A stretch of 64,000 bases of DNA, from assembly GCF_900103875.1 (NCBI RefSeq), contig NZ_LT629705.1, positions 2,241,001 through 2,305,000 of the forward strand. Direction: 5' to 3'. The notes under the pieces were generated by a model. It saw nothing but the letters and a program-made list of their open reading frames with translations, did no database searches and was not told where the DNA came from. This stretch comes from Pseudomonas arsenicoxydans. Its GTDB lineage: Bacteria; Pseudomonadota; Gammaproteobacteria; Pseudomonadales; Pseudomonadaceae. Below, piece after piece: positions 22,259-30,155 of this stretch (its first letter is position 1; every line of letters starts with the position of its first letter). The translations under genes and the position numbers were made by a program.

Positions 22259-22585
22259 TCACTGGGCTTTGGTTGCGGGGCGGATGGCGTCCCATTCGGT
22301 CACGTAGGCGGTTTTGGTTTTCTTGTTGTAGAGGCAGAGTTCGGTGCCTTGCTGGCCTTTCATGTGTTTTTGCGGGTATTGGCCTTGCAGCAGTAATGCG
22401 GTGTAGCCGACGCGGTCGTCAAACTGGGCGGCGGTGCCGACGGGTTTGGCGTCTTTCAGGCCGCTGGCCTTGGTGCAACTGGCGAGGACGGCTTTGTCGT
22501 AGGCGGCCCAAGCGTCCGGGCTGGAGGCGTGGGCGTGGGTGGCGAGGGCGGTGAGGCAGAGGAAGGTCAGGGTGGTGGCTTTCAT
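22259..22585 (-). CDS. Small periplasmic protein of unknown function
   Basis: A 108-residue protein with signal peptide MKATTLTFLCLTALATHAHA. The mature part has two cysteines (VLASCTKASGLK and TELCLYNKKTK), which probably form a disulfide. I start at the ATG at 22585, eleven bases after AAGGA; a nearer in-frame ATG upstream (MSAP) leaves no room for a ribosome site. I do not recognise the family. Confidence 0.7.
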   Translation of the reverse strand: MKATTLTFLCLTALATHAHASSPDAWAAYDKAVLASCTKASGLKDAKPVGTAAQFDDRVGYTALLLQGQYPQKHMKGQQGTELCLYNKKTKTAYVTEWDAIRPATKAQ

Positions 22586-22660
22586 GGGGGCAGACATCCT
22601 TGGGCATTGAGTTGGCCGAGGGTCGGAGTATGCCTGATGGTTTAGTGGTGAATGTGTCGG

Positions 22661-22730
22661 CCCCATCGCGAGCAGGCTCGCTCCCACAGGATTTACGCGA
22701 TCAACTGTGGGAGCGGGCTTGCCCGCGAAT
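22661..22730. repeat. REP pair in inverted orientation (REPIN)
   Basis: CCATCGCGAGCAGGCTCGCT plus CCCACAG (22663-22689) faces CTGTGGGAGCGGGCTTGCCC plus GCGAA (22705-22729). The two copies differ in their core (CGAGC versus CGGGC), so they are different REP subtypes joined in one doublet. Confidence 0.88.
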
Positions 22731-22738
22731 GCGGTGGT

Positions 22739-23221
22739 TCAGACCGGAACCAATTCCCGGCGGACCACATACATCCCGGCACTTTCATACAAGCGCTGCG
22801 CCCGAAGGTTGTCTTCCAGGACCTTCAGATCCACAAAGCCTTCCCGGCGATCCTGAAACACTTTGAACGCATGCAGCAGCAACGCACGGCCAAGCCCGAG
22901 GCCTTGGGCCTGAGGATGCACCACCAGGTTTTTGATGTAGGCGCTGGTCCAGCACTGGCATACGCCGACGATGCGCTCGCCATCGAGCGCAATGAAACAC
23001 AGGGATGGATCGTATTCGGGATCGGTCTCAAACCGCTGTTGCCAAACGTCCAGGGCAGGTACGCGACCGCCACCTTCCTGGTAACCCGTTTCCATCAAGC
23101 GGTGAACGGCTTCGGCCAATTCGGGGCGGTATTGAACGAGGTCGATTCCCTTGGGCCACGTGATGTCGGACACACCCTGCGCCAGGTTGCGCCGCATCAA
23201 AAAGCAGAATTGCTCGGCCAA
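22739..23221 (-). CDS. GNAT-family N-acetyltransferase
   Basis: A protein of up to 160 residues with the GCN5-related acetyltransferase fold. IVGVCQCWTSAYIKNLVVHPQAQGLGLGRALLLHAFKVF carries the beta4 strand and the Q/R-x-x-G-x-G/A acetyl-CoA loop (QGLGLGRAL). DLKVLEDNLRAQRLYESAGM is the C-terminal motif. The acceptor substrate is unknown. The first start is TTG at 23221 with AAGG upstream; ATG at 23197 (MRRNLAQG, 152 residues) is an equally possible start. It follows cheV by 3 bases, so the two are probably co-transcribed. Confidence 0.87.
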   Translation of the reverse strand: MAEQFCFLMRRNLAQGVSDITWPKGIDLVQYRPELAEAVHRLMETGYQEGGGRVPALDVWQQRFETDPEYDPSLCFIALDGERIVGVCQCWTSAYIKNLVVHPQAQGLGLGRALLLHAFKVFQDRREGFVDLKVLEDNLRAQRLYESAGMYVVRRELVPV

Positions 23222-23224
23222 GAC

Positions 23225-24127
23225 TCAGTGACCTTGTTCGGCGACAGCCTTGGCCGCCGCGATCAGGCACTTGGTCAGTTCTGGCGACGAGAACTTGGTC
23301 AGCACCGCGTTGGCCCCGGCCAGGCGCGCTTTTTCGCTGTTCATCGCACTGTCCAGAGACGTGTGCAGCAATACATAAAGGTGCGAGAAGTCCGGGGTTT
23401 CGCGCAGGGTGCGGGTGAAGGCATAGCCGTCCATCTCCGACATTTCGATGTCCGAGACGATCAGGTTGATCTGCTGCGCCGTGCCTTGCAGGTCCAGCAG
23501 GCAGTCGATGGCCTCCTTGGCGCTGCGGGCGGTGTGGCATTGCAGGCCGAGGTTGCGCAGGGTGTGCACCGATTGCTGCAGGGCGACCTGGCTGTCGTCG
23601 ACCACCAGAATCCGTGCGTTGCCCAGCACTTCAGCGTCTTCCATGCTCAGCTCGGTCGGGGCCATTTCGATCTGCGCCGGGGCGATGCCGTGGATGACTT
23701 TTTCGATGTCCAGCACTTGCACCAGCGTGCCGTCGACCGAAGTCACACCGGTGATGTACGAGCGCACACCGCCGGAACCAAAGGGCGGCGGGCGGATGTC
23801 GGTGGTCAGGCAATGCACGATCTTGCTCACGGCCTGAACATGCAGGCCCTGTTTGGAGCGGCTGACGTCGGTGACGATCAGGCAGCCACCGTTCGGGTCT
23901 TCCAGCGGTCGCTCGCCGATAGCGCGGCTGAGGTCAATCACCGATAACGAGGCGCCGCGCAACGTGGCGATGCCTTTGACGTGGGGATGCGACTCCGGCA
24001 GCTTGGTCAACGGCGGGCAGGGGATGATTTCGCTGACTTTCAGCAGGTTGATTGCCATCAGCTTGCCGCTGCGCAAGGTAAACAGCAGAAGCGAAAGTGA
24101 GTCTGCGCGGGCTTTGGTGGTGGACAT
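23225..24127 (-). CDS. cheV: Chemotaxis coupling protein CheV (CheW domain + receiver)
   Basis: 300 residues. The N-terminal CheW-like domain (LSLLLFTLRSGKLMAINLLKVSEIIPCPPLTKLP, then YITGVTSVDGTLVQVLDIEKV) is joined to a C-terminal receiver with ILVVDDSQVALQQ, a phosphoacceptor in NLIVSDIEMSEMDG, and a lysine in VLTKFSSPE. CheV links chemoreceptors to CheA and may buffer phosphate flow. It is not next to other chemotaxis genes here, which is usual for pseudomonad cheV. Confidence 0.9.
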   Translation of the reverse strand: MSTTKARADSLSLLLFTLRSGKLMAINLLKVSEIIPCPPLTKLPESHPHVKGIATLRGASLSVIDLSRAIGERPLEDPNGGCLIVTDVSRSKQGLHVQAVSKIVHCLTTDIRPPPFGSGGVRSYITGVTSVDGTLVQVLDIEKVIHGIAPAQIEMAPTELSMEDAEVLGNARILVVDDSQVALQQSVHTLRNLGLQCHTARSAKEAIDCLLDLQGTAQQINLIVSDIEMSEMDGYAFTRTLRETPDFSHLYVLLHTSLDSAMNSEKARLAGANAVLTKFSSPELTKCLIAAAKAVAEQGH

Positions 24128-24256
24128 AAAAACCTTCTGTGGAAAAAGGTGATGGGCGAGTAAAGAATCGCCAAAATCTATTGATGCCGGGTTATCGACT
24201 TGTTAAGGGCAGGCTTTAGTATTTCGGTTGAATGGTAGGGCCCCGTCGTCGGATCG

Positions 24257-25807
24257 TCATTTCATCCCCAATCGCTTGGCCATCCGCCCCAGATTCGCCC
24301 GATCCAGCCCGAGCTCACGCGCCGCACTCGCCCAATTGTGATGATGCCGTTCCAGGCAGGCACTGATCAATTGGCGTTGATAATGCTCGGTGGCTTCACG
24401 CAGATCTCCGGCGACCAACGCGACAGGCACTGCAGCGGGTTGTTCGGCGGGGAGTTCGACACTGCCATTGGGCAAGTCCAGATCCGCCGCACTCAAACTG
24501 AGAATCTTCGGCCGTTCCTTGCAATTGCCCAGCGCTTTTAACGCGCTGCGACCGATCAAGTGCTCCAGCTCCCGCACATTCCCTGGCCAGTCGTAAGCCA
24601 GCAAAGCAGCCTGCGCGTCGCTGGTCAGCCGCAGGCTATTGAGGCCCATGCGCGAGCGGTTCTGTTCCAGGAAGTAGCCGCTGAGCAACAGCACGTCCCG
24701 TCCACGATCCCGCAGCGCCGGCACCTGCAGCGGGTAAACACTGAGGCGATGATAGAAGTCGGCCCGGTAGCGGCCGCTGCGCACTTCTTCGGCCAGGTCA
24801 CGGTTGGTCGCCGCGATCAGTCGCACGTCCACCTGATGTTCTTTATCCGACCCCAAGCGCTGCAACTGACCGCTTTGCAGGACCCGCAACAATTTGGCCT
24901 GCACGGTCAGCGACAGTTCGCCGACTTCATCGAGAAACAGCGTGCCGCCATTTGCCAGTTCGAACTTGCCGCGACGATCATTCGTTGCACCCGTAAAGGC
25001 GCCGCGGACATGGCCGAACAGTTCGCTTTCGACCAGCGTGTCCGGGAGGGCGGCGCAGTTGAGGCTGATGATCGGTTTATCCGCGCGAGGGGAGGCTGCG
25101 TGAATCGCCTGTGCCACCAGCTCTTTGCCGACGCCGGTTTCGCCAGTTATCAGCACGGTCAGGTCGCTGCCGCCCACCAGGTTGATTTCTTCCACAAGGC
25201 GCTTATGCGCCTTGCTCTGGCCGATCATCTCGCGGTTCTGCTGGCCGCTGGCCTGACGATAAACCTCGGCGCGCTGATGTTCGTCTTCGACACGATTGGC
25301 CAGGCGTTCTATGCGCTCGGCGGCGTTGACGGTGGCGGCGGCGAGGCTGGCGAAGGCTTGCAGGGCGTCCAGTTCAATCGGTTCAAATCGTTCCGGGTCG
25401 AGGGCGTCGAGGGTCAGCAAGCCCCACGGGCGCTCGTCGATAAACAGCGGGCAGCCCATGCAATCGTGAACTTCCAGATGCTCGTCGAGGCCATCGACCA
25501 GGCCGTCGTAAGGATCGGGCAAGTCACTGTCGGCGGCGAACCGCGTCGGGCCGTGACTGCTGAGCAGTGCTTCGAAGCGCGGGTGTTCGCTGACTTTGAA
25601 GCGTCGGCCGAGGGTGTCGGTGCTCAACCCGTCCACGGCCAGCGGCACCAGCCATTCGCCATCAAGGCGCAGCAGGGCGGCGGCATCGCAGGGGAGCAGG
25701 GCGCGCATGGCTTCGAGCAAGCGCCGATAGCGCTCGCCTTCGGGCAATTCGCGGGACAGGTCGGAGACCAGGGGCAGCAGGGCGGTGAGCAGTGATTTTG
25801 CAGTCAT
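24257..25807 (-). CDS. norR: NorR-type sigma-54 activator (nitric-oxide-sensing regulator of hmp)
   Basis: 516 residues in three parts: an N-terminal GAF domain (about 20-170) where NorR holds its mononuclear iron, a central AAA+ domain, and a C-terminal Fis-type helix-turn-helix (NWASAARELGLDRANLGRMA). Walker A is GETGVGKE, and the sigma-54 contact loop is GAFTGA, followed by GTLFLDEVGEL. It is divergent from hmp, and three identical-type operators lie in the gap, one over its own start codon, which indicates autoregulation. In Pseudomonas the regulator in this place is also called FhpR. Confidence 0.92.
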   Translation of the reverse strand: MTAKSLLTALLPLVSDLSRELPEGERYRRLLEAMRALLPCDAAALLRLDGEWLVPLAVDGLSTDTLGRRFKVSEHPRFEALLSSHGPTRFAADSDLPDPYDGLVDGLDEHLEVHDCMGCPLFIDERPWGLLTLDALDPERFEPIELDALQAFASLAAATVNAAERIERLANRVEDEHQRAEVYRQASGQQNREMIGQSKAHKRLVEEINLVGGSDLTVLITGETGVGKELVAQAIHAASPRADKPIISLNCAALPDTLVESELFGHVRGAFTGATNDRRGKFELANGGTLFLDEVGELSLTVQAKLLRVLQSGQLQRLGSDKEHQVDVRLIAATNRDLAEEVRSGRYRADFYHRLSVYPLQVPALRDRGRDVLLLSGYFLEQNRSRMGLNSLRLTSDAQAALLAYDWPGNVRELEHLIGRSALKALGNCKERPKILSLSAADLDLPNGSVELPAEQPAAVPVALVAGDLREATEHYQRQLISACLERHHHNWASAARELGLDRANLGRMAKRLGMK

Positions 25808-25858
25808 AGTGACTCCATGTAGTCGACATGACTATAAATCAGGAAGTGTCGATATGAC
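25803..25858. promoter_or_regulatory. Three NorR-type operators (GT-N7-AC) between norR and hmp
   Basis: GTCATAGTGAC (25803-25813), GTCGACATGAC (25822-25832) and GTCGATATGAC (25848-25858) all fit GT-N7-AC and share GTC....TGAC. The first overlaps the norR start codon. Three upstream sites are the known arrangement for NorR hexamer assembly at norVW in E. coli. The best sigma-54-like element for hmp is TTGGCATGGAAACTGATA (from 25899), whose -24 part fits and -12 part is poor, so the promoter itself is uncertain. Confidence 0.8.
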
Positions 25859-25953
25859 TACGATGTTTTCAAGCTATTGATTTATAAGGTTTTAAATCTT
25901 GGCATGGAAACTGATAAGCCTAGGGTAATTCACATAAAGCTGGAGTCGACCTT

Positions 25954-27135
25954 ATGCTTAGCGTTCAAGACCGTGCCATCGTCAAATCCACCGTGCCGCT
26001 GCTCGAAAGCGGTGGTGAAGCGTTGATCACGCACTTCTACCGCATGATGCTCTCCGAATACCCGGAAGTCCGCCCGCTGTTCAACCAGGCCCACCAGGCC
26101 AGCGGTGATCAGCCCCGCGCACTGGCCAACGGCGTGTTGATGTACGCGCGGCACATCGATCAGCTCGATCAATTGGGCGATCTGGTGGCCAAGATCATCA
26201 ACAAGCACGTGGCCCTGCAAATCCTGCCTGAACATTACCCGATCGTCGGCACCTGCCTGCTGCGGGCCATCAGCGAAGTGCTGGGCGACGAAATCGCCAC
26301 GCCTGAAGTGATGAGCGCCTGGGGCGCGGCGTATGGTCAATTGGCCGAGATCCTGATCGGTGCCGAAACCAGCATCTACGACCAAAAAGAACAGGCGCCG
26401 GGCGGCTGGCGTGGGGCGCGTGAGTTCATCGTCGTGGCCAAGGTCGAGGAAAGCGCGGAAATCACCTCGTTCTACTTCGAACCTGCAGACAAAGGCGCGA
26501 TTCTGGCCGCTGAACCAGGCCAATACATCGGCATGAAGCTGATCCTCGATGGCGAGGAGATCCGTCGAAACTATTCGTTGTCGGCACTGGCCAACAAAGG
26601 CCAGTACCGCATCAGCGTCAAGCGTGAGTCCGGTGGCCGCGCCTCCAATCACTTGCACGATCAGTTGCATGTCGGCGCGAGCATTCAGCTGTTTCCGCCA
26701 TCGGGCGAGTTCACCCTGACCGCCAGCGACAAACCGCTGGTGCTGATCAGCGGCGGCGTCGGGATCACCCCGACCCTGGCAATGCTTGAAGCGGCGCTGG
26801 CGACCGAGCGTCCGGTGCACTTTATCCACTGCGCGCGTAACGGCAGCGTTCACGCCTTCCGCGACTGGATCGATGGTCTGGCCGAGCGTCACCCGCAGCT
26901 CAAGCGCTTCTATTGCTACGCCGAAGATGACGGCGTGAGTCCGGCGGCGGACAAGGTCGGGCTGCTGAGCCGTGAGCAACTGGGCGAGTGGCTGCCGGAG
27001 CAGCGCGATCTGGATGCTTACTTCCTGGGGCCTAAAGGTTTCATGTCGGCCATCAAGCGCCACCTCAAGGCCTTGGGTGTACCGGAGAAGCAAAGCCGTT
27101 ACGAGTTCTTTGGACCGGCTTCGGCGCTGGAATAA
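25954..27135 (+). CDS. hmp: Flavohemoglobin, nitric oxide dioxygenase
   Basis: A 393-residue, three-domain enzyme that turns NO and O2 into nitrate using NAD(P)H. The globin domain (about 1-140) has the proximal histidine H85 in INKHVALQI and HYPIVG after it. The FAD domain has RRNYSLSALAN and the NAD domain has LISGGVGITPTLAML and DAYFLGPKGFMSAIK. Divergent from norR with shared operators, so induction by NO is expected. Also named fhp in Pseudomonas. Confidence 0.96.
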   Translation: MLSVQDRAIVKSTVPLLESGGEALITHFYRMMLSEYPEVRPLFNQAHQASGDQPRALANGVLMYARHIDQLDQLGDLVAKIINKHVALQILPEHYPIVGTCLLRAISEVLGDEIATPEVMSAWGAAYGQLAEILIGAETSIYDQKEQAPGGWRGAREFIVVAKVEESAEITSFYFEPADKGAILAAEPGQYIGMKLILDGEEIRRNYSLSALANKGQYRISVKRESGGRASNHLHDQLHVGASIQLFPPSGEFTLTASDKPLVLISGGVGITPTLAMLEAALATERPVHFIHCARNGSVHAFRDWIDGLAERHPQLKRFYCYAEDDGVSPAADKVGLLSREQLGEWLPEQRDLDAYFLGPKGFMSAIKRHLKALGVPEKQSRYEFFGPASALE

Positions 27136-27143
27136 ACCTCTGC

Positions 27144-27167
27144 GGCGACTCGGGAGGCCGAGTCGCC
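27144..27167 (+). terminator. Hairpin terminator after hmp
   Basis: Perfect 10-bp stem GGCGACTCGG / CCGAGTCGCC with a GAGG loop, 8 bases past the hmp stop. The trailing run is only TTC, so it may stop transcription weakly. A REP-like half palindrome ATCGCGAGC-CT-GCTCGCGAT follows at 27171-27190. Confidence 0.65.
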
Positions 27168-27314
27168 TTCATCGCGAGCCTGCTCGCGATTGGCCGCCCC
27201 TCGGTCTTGATTCGTAAAAATCCTTTAAAAGTTAATCCGTTCTTAACCGGTTTATCGTTTATTCCCCGATGCTGATGATAGGCGCTCGTTCGTTTACACA
27301 ATCAGGATCGCCCC

Positions 27315-27857
27315 ATGACTCACATCACCTTCTCCCGCCTCCTGCTGACGGCTGCTGTATTGGCCAGCCCGTCCGCGTTTGCCGAATCCGCCTTGCTCCA
27401 GCCGCAGACGCTGATCGTCGATCAGAGCTTGCCCAAGGTGCAGCGCGATGCCATGGAATTGGCCGCCCGGCGTTATGGCAGTTTCTGGAATACGGGGGAG
27501 GAGGCGTTGGCCAAGGCGGCCTTGTCGGAGCAGTTCGTCGACAAGACACCGCCCGAAGGCCGGGTCCAGGGGCCGACCGGGCCATTGCTGGCGTCGAAGT
27601 TCTTTCGCACGGCAGTGCCGGACCTGAGCTGCGAGATCGAGCAAATGATCATTGCCGGCGACCGGGTGGTGGTGCATTTGCACTTTCGCGGTCACTTCAC
27701 AGGTCCCTTCAAGGCTCTCAAAGGGCAGGGCCAGCGTGTAGACTTCCGGGCAACCGATATCTATCAGATCAATAACGGTCGCATCGCGGCCAATTGGCAT
27801 ATCGAAGACAACATCAGCCTGATGCAGCAGCTGCAAGCGCAGCCGCCGGCGAGCTGA
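27315..27857 (+). CDS. Exported SnoaL/ester-cyclase-like protein
   Basis: A 180-residue protein with a signal peptide (LLLTAAVLASPSAFA) and an alpha+beta barrel of the SnoaL/NTF2 type. Supporting pieces are AARRYGSFWNTGEEALAKAALSEQFVDKTPPEG at the N-terminal helices and VDFRATDIYQINNGRIAANWHIEDNISLMQQL near the end, which is the typical closing motif of ester cyclases. The substrate is unknown. It precedes dsbB by 25 bases and is probably co-transcribed with it. Confidence 0.75.
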   Translation: MTHITFSRLLLTAAVLASPSAFAESALLQPQTLIVDQSLPKVQRDAMELAARRYGSFWNTGEEALAKAALSEQFVDKTPPEGRVQGPTGPLLASKFFRTAVPDLSCEIEQMIIAGDRVVVHLHFRGHFTGPFKALKGQGQRVDFRATDIYQINNGRIAANWHIEDNISLMQQLQAQPPAS

Positions 27858-27882
27858 TCCACGAGCACAAAAGGGAAACGCG

Positions 27883-28392
27883 ATGAGCGAGGAAACAATA
27901 CGGTTGGGACGTGAGCGGCGTTATCTGGTGTTGCTGGGCATCATCTGCCTGGCACTGATCGGCGGCGCGCTGTACATGCAGGTTGTGCTGGGCGAGGCGC
28001 CATGCCCGCTGTGCATCCTGCAACGCTATGCGTTGTTGCTGGTCGCGCTGTTTGCCTTCATCGGCGCGGCCATGCGCACCCGTCGCAGCATCACGGTGTT
28101 TGAAACCCTGGTGGTGATCTGCGCATTGGCCGGCGTCGCGGTGGCTGGGCATCACGTCTTTACCCAGTTCTATCCGGCGGTCAGTTGCGGCGTTGATGTG
28201 CTGCAGCCGATTGTCGATGGCCTGCCGCTGGCGAAGATTTTCCCGCTGGGCTTCCAGGTCGATGGCTTCTGCTCCACGCCGTACCCGCCGATCCTCGGTC
28301 TGTCGCTGGCGCAATGGGCGCTGGTGGCGTTCGTGCTGATCGTGGTGCTGGTTCCGCTGCTCACTGTGCGTAACCGCAAAGCACTGCGCTGA
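27883..28392 (+). CDS. dsbB: Disulfide bond formation protein DsbB
   Basis: A 169-residue, four-helix inner-membrane protein that reoxidises DsbA and passes electrons to ubiquinone. The first cysteine pair C41-P-L-C44 (EAPCPLCILQRY) lies at the end of helix 1. The second pair is C102 (AVSCGVDV) and C130 (DGFCSTPYPPI). The final helix is GLSLAQWALVAFVLIVVLVPLL. Its terminator follows at once. Electron delivery to quinone fits with the neighbouring quinol oxidase operon, though no direct link is shown. Confidence 0.93.
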   Translation: MSEETIRLGRERRYLVLLGIICLALIGGALYMQVVLGEAPCPLCILQRYALLLVALFAFIGAAMRTRRSITVFETLVVICALAGVAVAGHHVFTQFYPAVSCGVDVLQPIVDGLPLAKIFPLGFQVDGFCSTPYPPILGLSLAQWALVAFVLIVVLVPLLTVRNRKALR

Positions 28393-28421
28393 GGCTGTCG
28401 CCGCACCGTTGAGTCAACCCG

Positions 28422-28460
28422 AAAACGCCCCGGCCCTCGTTGAGAGGGTCGGGGCGTTTT
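28422..28460 (+). terminator. Terminator after dsbB
   Basis: A long stem, AAAACGCCCCGGCCCTC against GAGGGTCGGGGCGTTTT with one mismatch region near the top, ending in TTTT. Arms start at 28422 and close at 28460, about 30 bases after the stop. Confidence 0.92.
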
Positions 28461-29207
28461 GCATTTCAGGGCTCAAGTAAAAAGACCGTGATGTGTGACA
28501 GGGAAGGGTGCGACACATGTGCGACATGTTGTCACAGCGCGAGTGTCGCAAGGCGTTTCAACGCCGTGAATTGGTGCATGGCCGCGCAACAACATTGGTC
28601 TCTTTCGGCGATTGGACGTCACCCGCCGAAAACGGTGAAGCAGGCAGTTTTAACAGGGTCTGGCGAATTGCCAGAGCCCTTGTCACGTAGGGGCTTGGGC
28701 AGGGTCGGGGGCGACGGCGATGGCCTCGAAGCTGTCTGAACTGCGTTAGGTAGACCTACTAATTTTGGTGTTTTTGTTGAGAATTAATTTCGATAAGATG
28801 CCGCACTTTTGCGAAAACCGTTAATGATTGTTGCTGGAATGGATAAAAATTATTTCGGGATGAGACATGGTTTATGAATCGTTACATATCTACAATCGCC
28901 CGCACTGAATTCCCGGCACTGCTCACCTTGAGCATGAAGTAGGGCGTCGAGGAGCTTGAACGCTCCATGCGACCCCCAGGTGTCGGAGCCTTCCAACTAT
29001 CCGCACCAAATGGAATTGGTCTGTAACAAGGCCTTTGACCACGAATTCGAATAAGAACTTAACGCTAGCCCAGGATTTGTCGAACAGCGTCTGACGCGCG
29101 ACGGGCAGCCACTTATTCAATCCAAGAAAAATGCCAACCCTTGGCAGGGTGAAGTGTTGGCGATCAAAACCCAACTGCATTGCGCAAGCTGCTTTAGAGG
29201 TCGTGAG
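28461..29207 (+). promoter_or_regulatory. Long upstream region of the cyo operon
   Basis: No convincing full gene in about 750 bases. Nested inverted repeats lie at 28494-28550: TGTGACA/TGTCACA, TGCGACAC (28509-28516)/GTGTCGCA (28543-28550), and ACATG-TGCGA-CATGT inside. An AT-rich stretch at 28745-28885 probably holds the promoter. A 22-codon frame (ATG at 28874, MNRYISTIARTEF) ends at 28942. Between about 28940 and cyoA, frames interrupted by single stops could be decayed coding sequence. cyo promoters answer to oxygen and carbon source, but no known operator could be named. Confidence 0.4.
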
Positions 29208-30152
29208 ATGAGTAAAAACAGGTACCCCAGACTACTAGGCTTATTGCCGCTGCTCGGCACGTTGCTGCTGTCAGGCTGCAACATGACCTTGCTCGATCCC
29301 AAGGGTCAGGTCGGCCTGGACGAGCGAAACCTGATCATCACCGCAACGCTGCTGATGCTTCTGGTCGTGGTACCGGTCATCGTCATGACCTTCCTGTTTG
29401 CGTGGAAATACCGCGCCTCTAACCAGGACGCCGTGTACACGCCAAAATGGTCGCACTCCACCAAGATCGAAGTCGCCGTATGGGCGATTCCGGTGCTGAT
29501 CATCATTGCCCTGGGTTATGTCACCTACAAGTCGACCCACGCCCTGGACCCGTATCGTCCGATTGAGTCCGACGTCAAGCCGATCACCATTCAAGTGGTG
29601 TCCATGGACTGGAAGTGGCTGTTCATCTATCCCGAGCAAGGGATCGCCACGGTCAACAAGATCGTCTTCCCGGCCAACACGCCAATTAACTTCCAGATCA
29701 CCTCCGACACCGTGATGAACTCGTTCTTCATCCCGGGCCTGGGTGGCCAGATCTACGCGATGGCGGGCATGCAGACCAAGCTGCACCTGATTGCCAACCA
29801 GAACGCTGAATTCGACGGTATCTCCGCCAACTACAGCGGCGCGGGTTTCACCGGCATGAAGTTCAAAGCAATCGCCACCTCTCAGGCGGATTTCGATGCC
29901 TGGGTCAGTGATGTCAAGAAGGCACCTAAACAGCTTGAAAAAGCTGAATACGAAGCCCTTTCCAAACCAAGCCAGAACAATCCAGTAGAGCTCTACTCCT
30001 CGTTCACGCCGAACCTGTTCCAGACCATCGTCGACAAGTACGAAGGCATGAAAGCAGGTCCGAAAGTCGACCACGAGAAGAAAGAGAAAGAAGTGGCCCA
30101 GATGGAAGGGATGGACATGAGTTCGCATTCAGCTGCCGGGGCAGAGGAGTAA
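29208..30152 (+). CDS. cyoA: Cytochrome bo3 ubiquinol oxidase subunit II
   Basis: 314 residues. A lipoprotein signal with lipobox LLSGC (Cys about 24) is followed by two membrane helices and a cupredoxin-like periplasmic domain that, as in quinol oxidases, lacks CuA ligands ([35 protein letters not shown]). The ATG at 29208 gives the signal peptide; an earlier in-frame TTG would add a cysteine-containing leader. First gene of cyoABCDE. Confidence 0.95.
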   Translation: MSKNRYPRLLGLLPLLGTLLLSGCNMTLLDPKGQVGLDERNLIITATLLMLLVVVPVIVMTFLFAWKYRASNQDAVYTPKWSHSTKIEVAVWAIPVLIIIALGYVTYKSTHALDPYRPIESDVKPITIQVVSMDWKWLFIYPEQGIATVNKIVFPANTPINFQITSDTVMNSFFIPGLGGQIYAMAGMQTKLHLIANQNAEFDGISANYSGAGFTGMKFKAIATSQADFDAWVSDVKKAPKQLEKAEYEALSKPSQNNPVELYSSFTPNLFQTIVDKYEGMKAGPKVDHEKKEKEVAQMEGMDMSSHSAAGAEE

Positions 30153-30155
30153 ACG

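Noticed and set aside
25899..25916. A firm sigma-54 promoter call for hmp
   Set aside because: The -24 part (TTGGCAT) fits but the -12 part (CTGAT) does not match TTGC, so it is mentioned only as a weak candidate.
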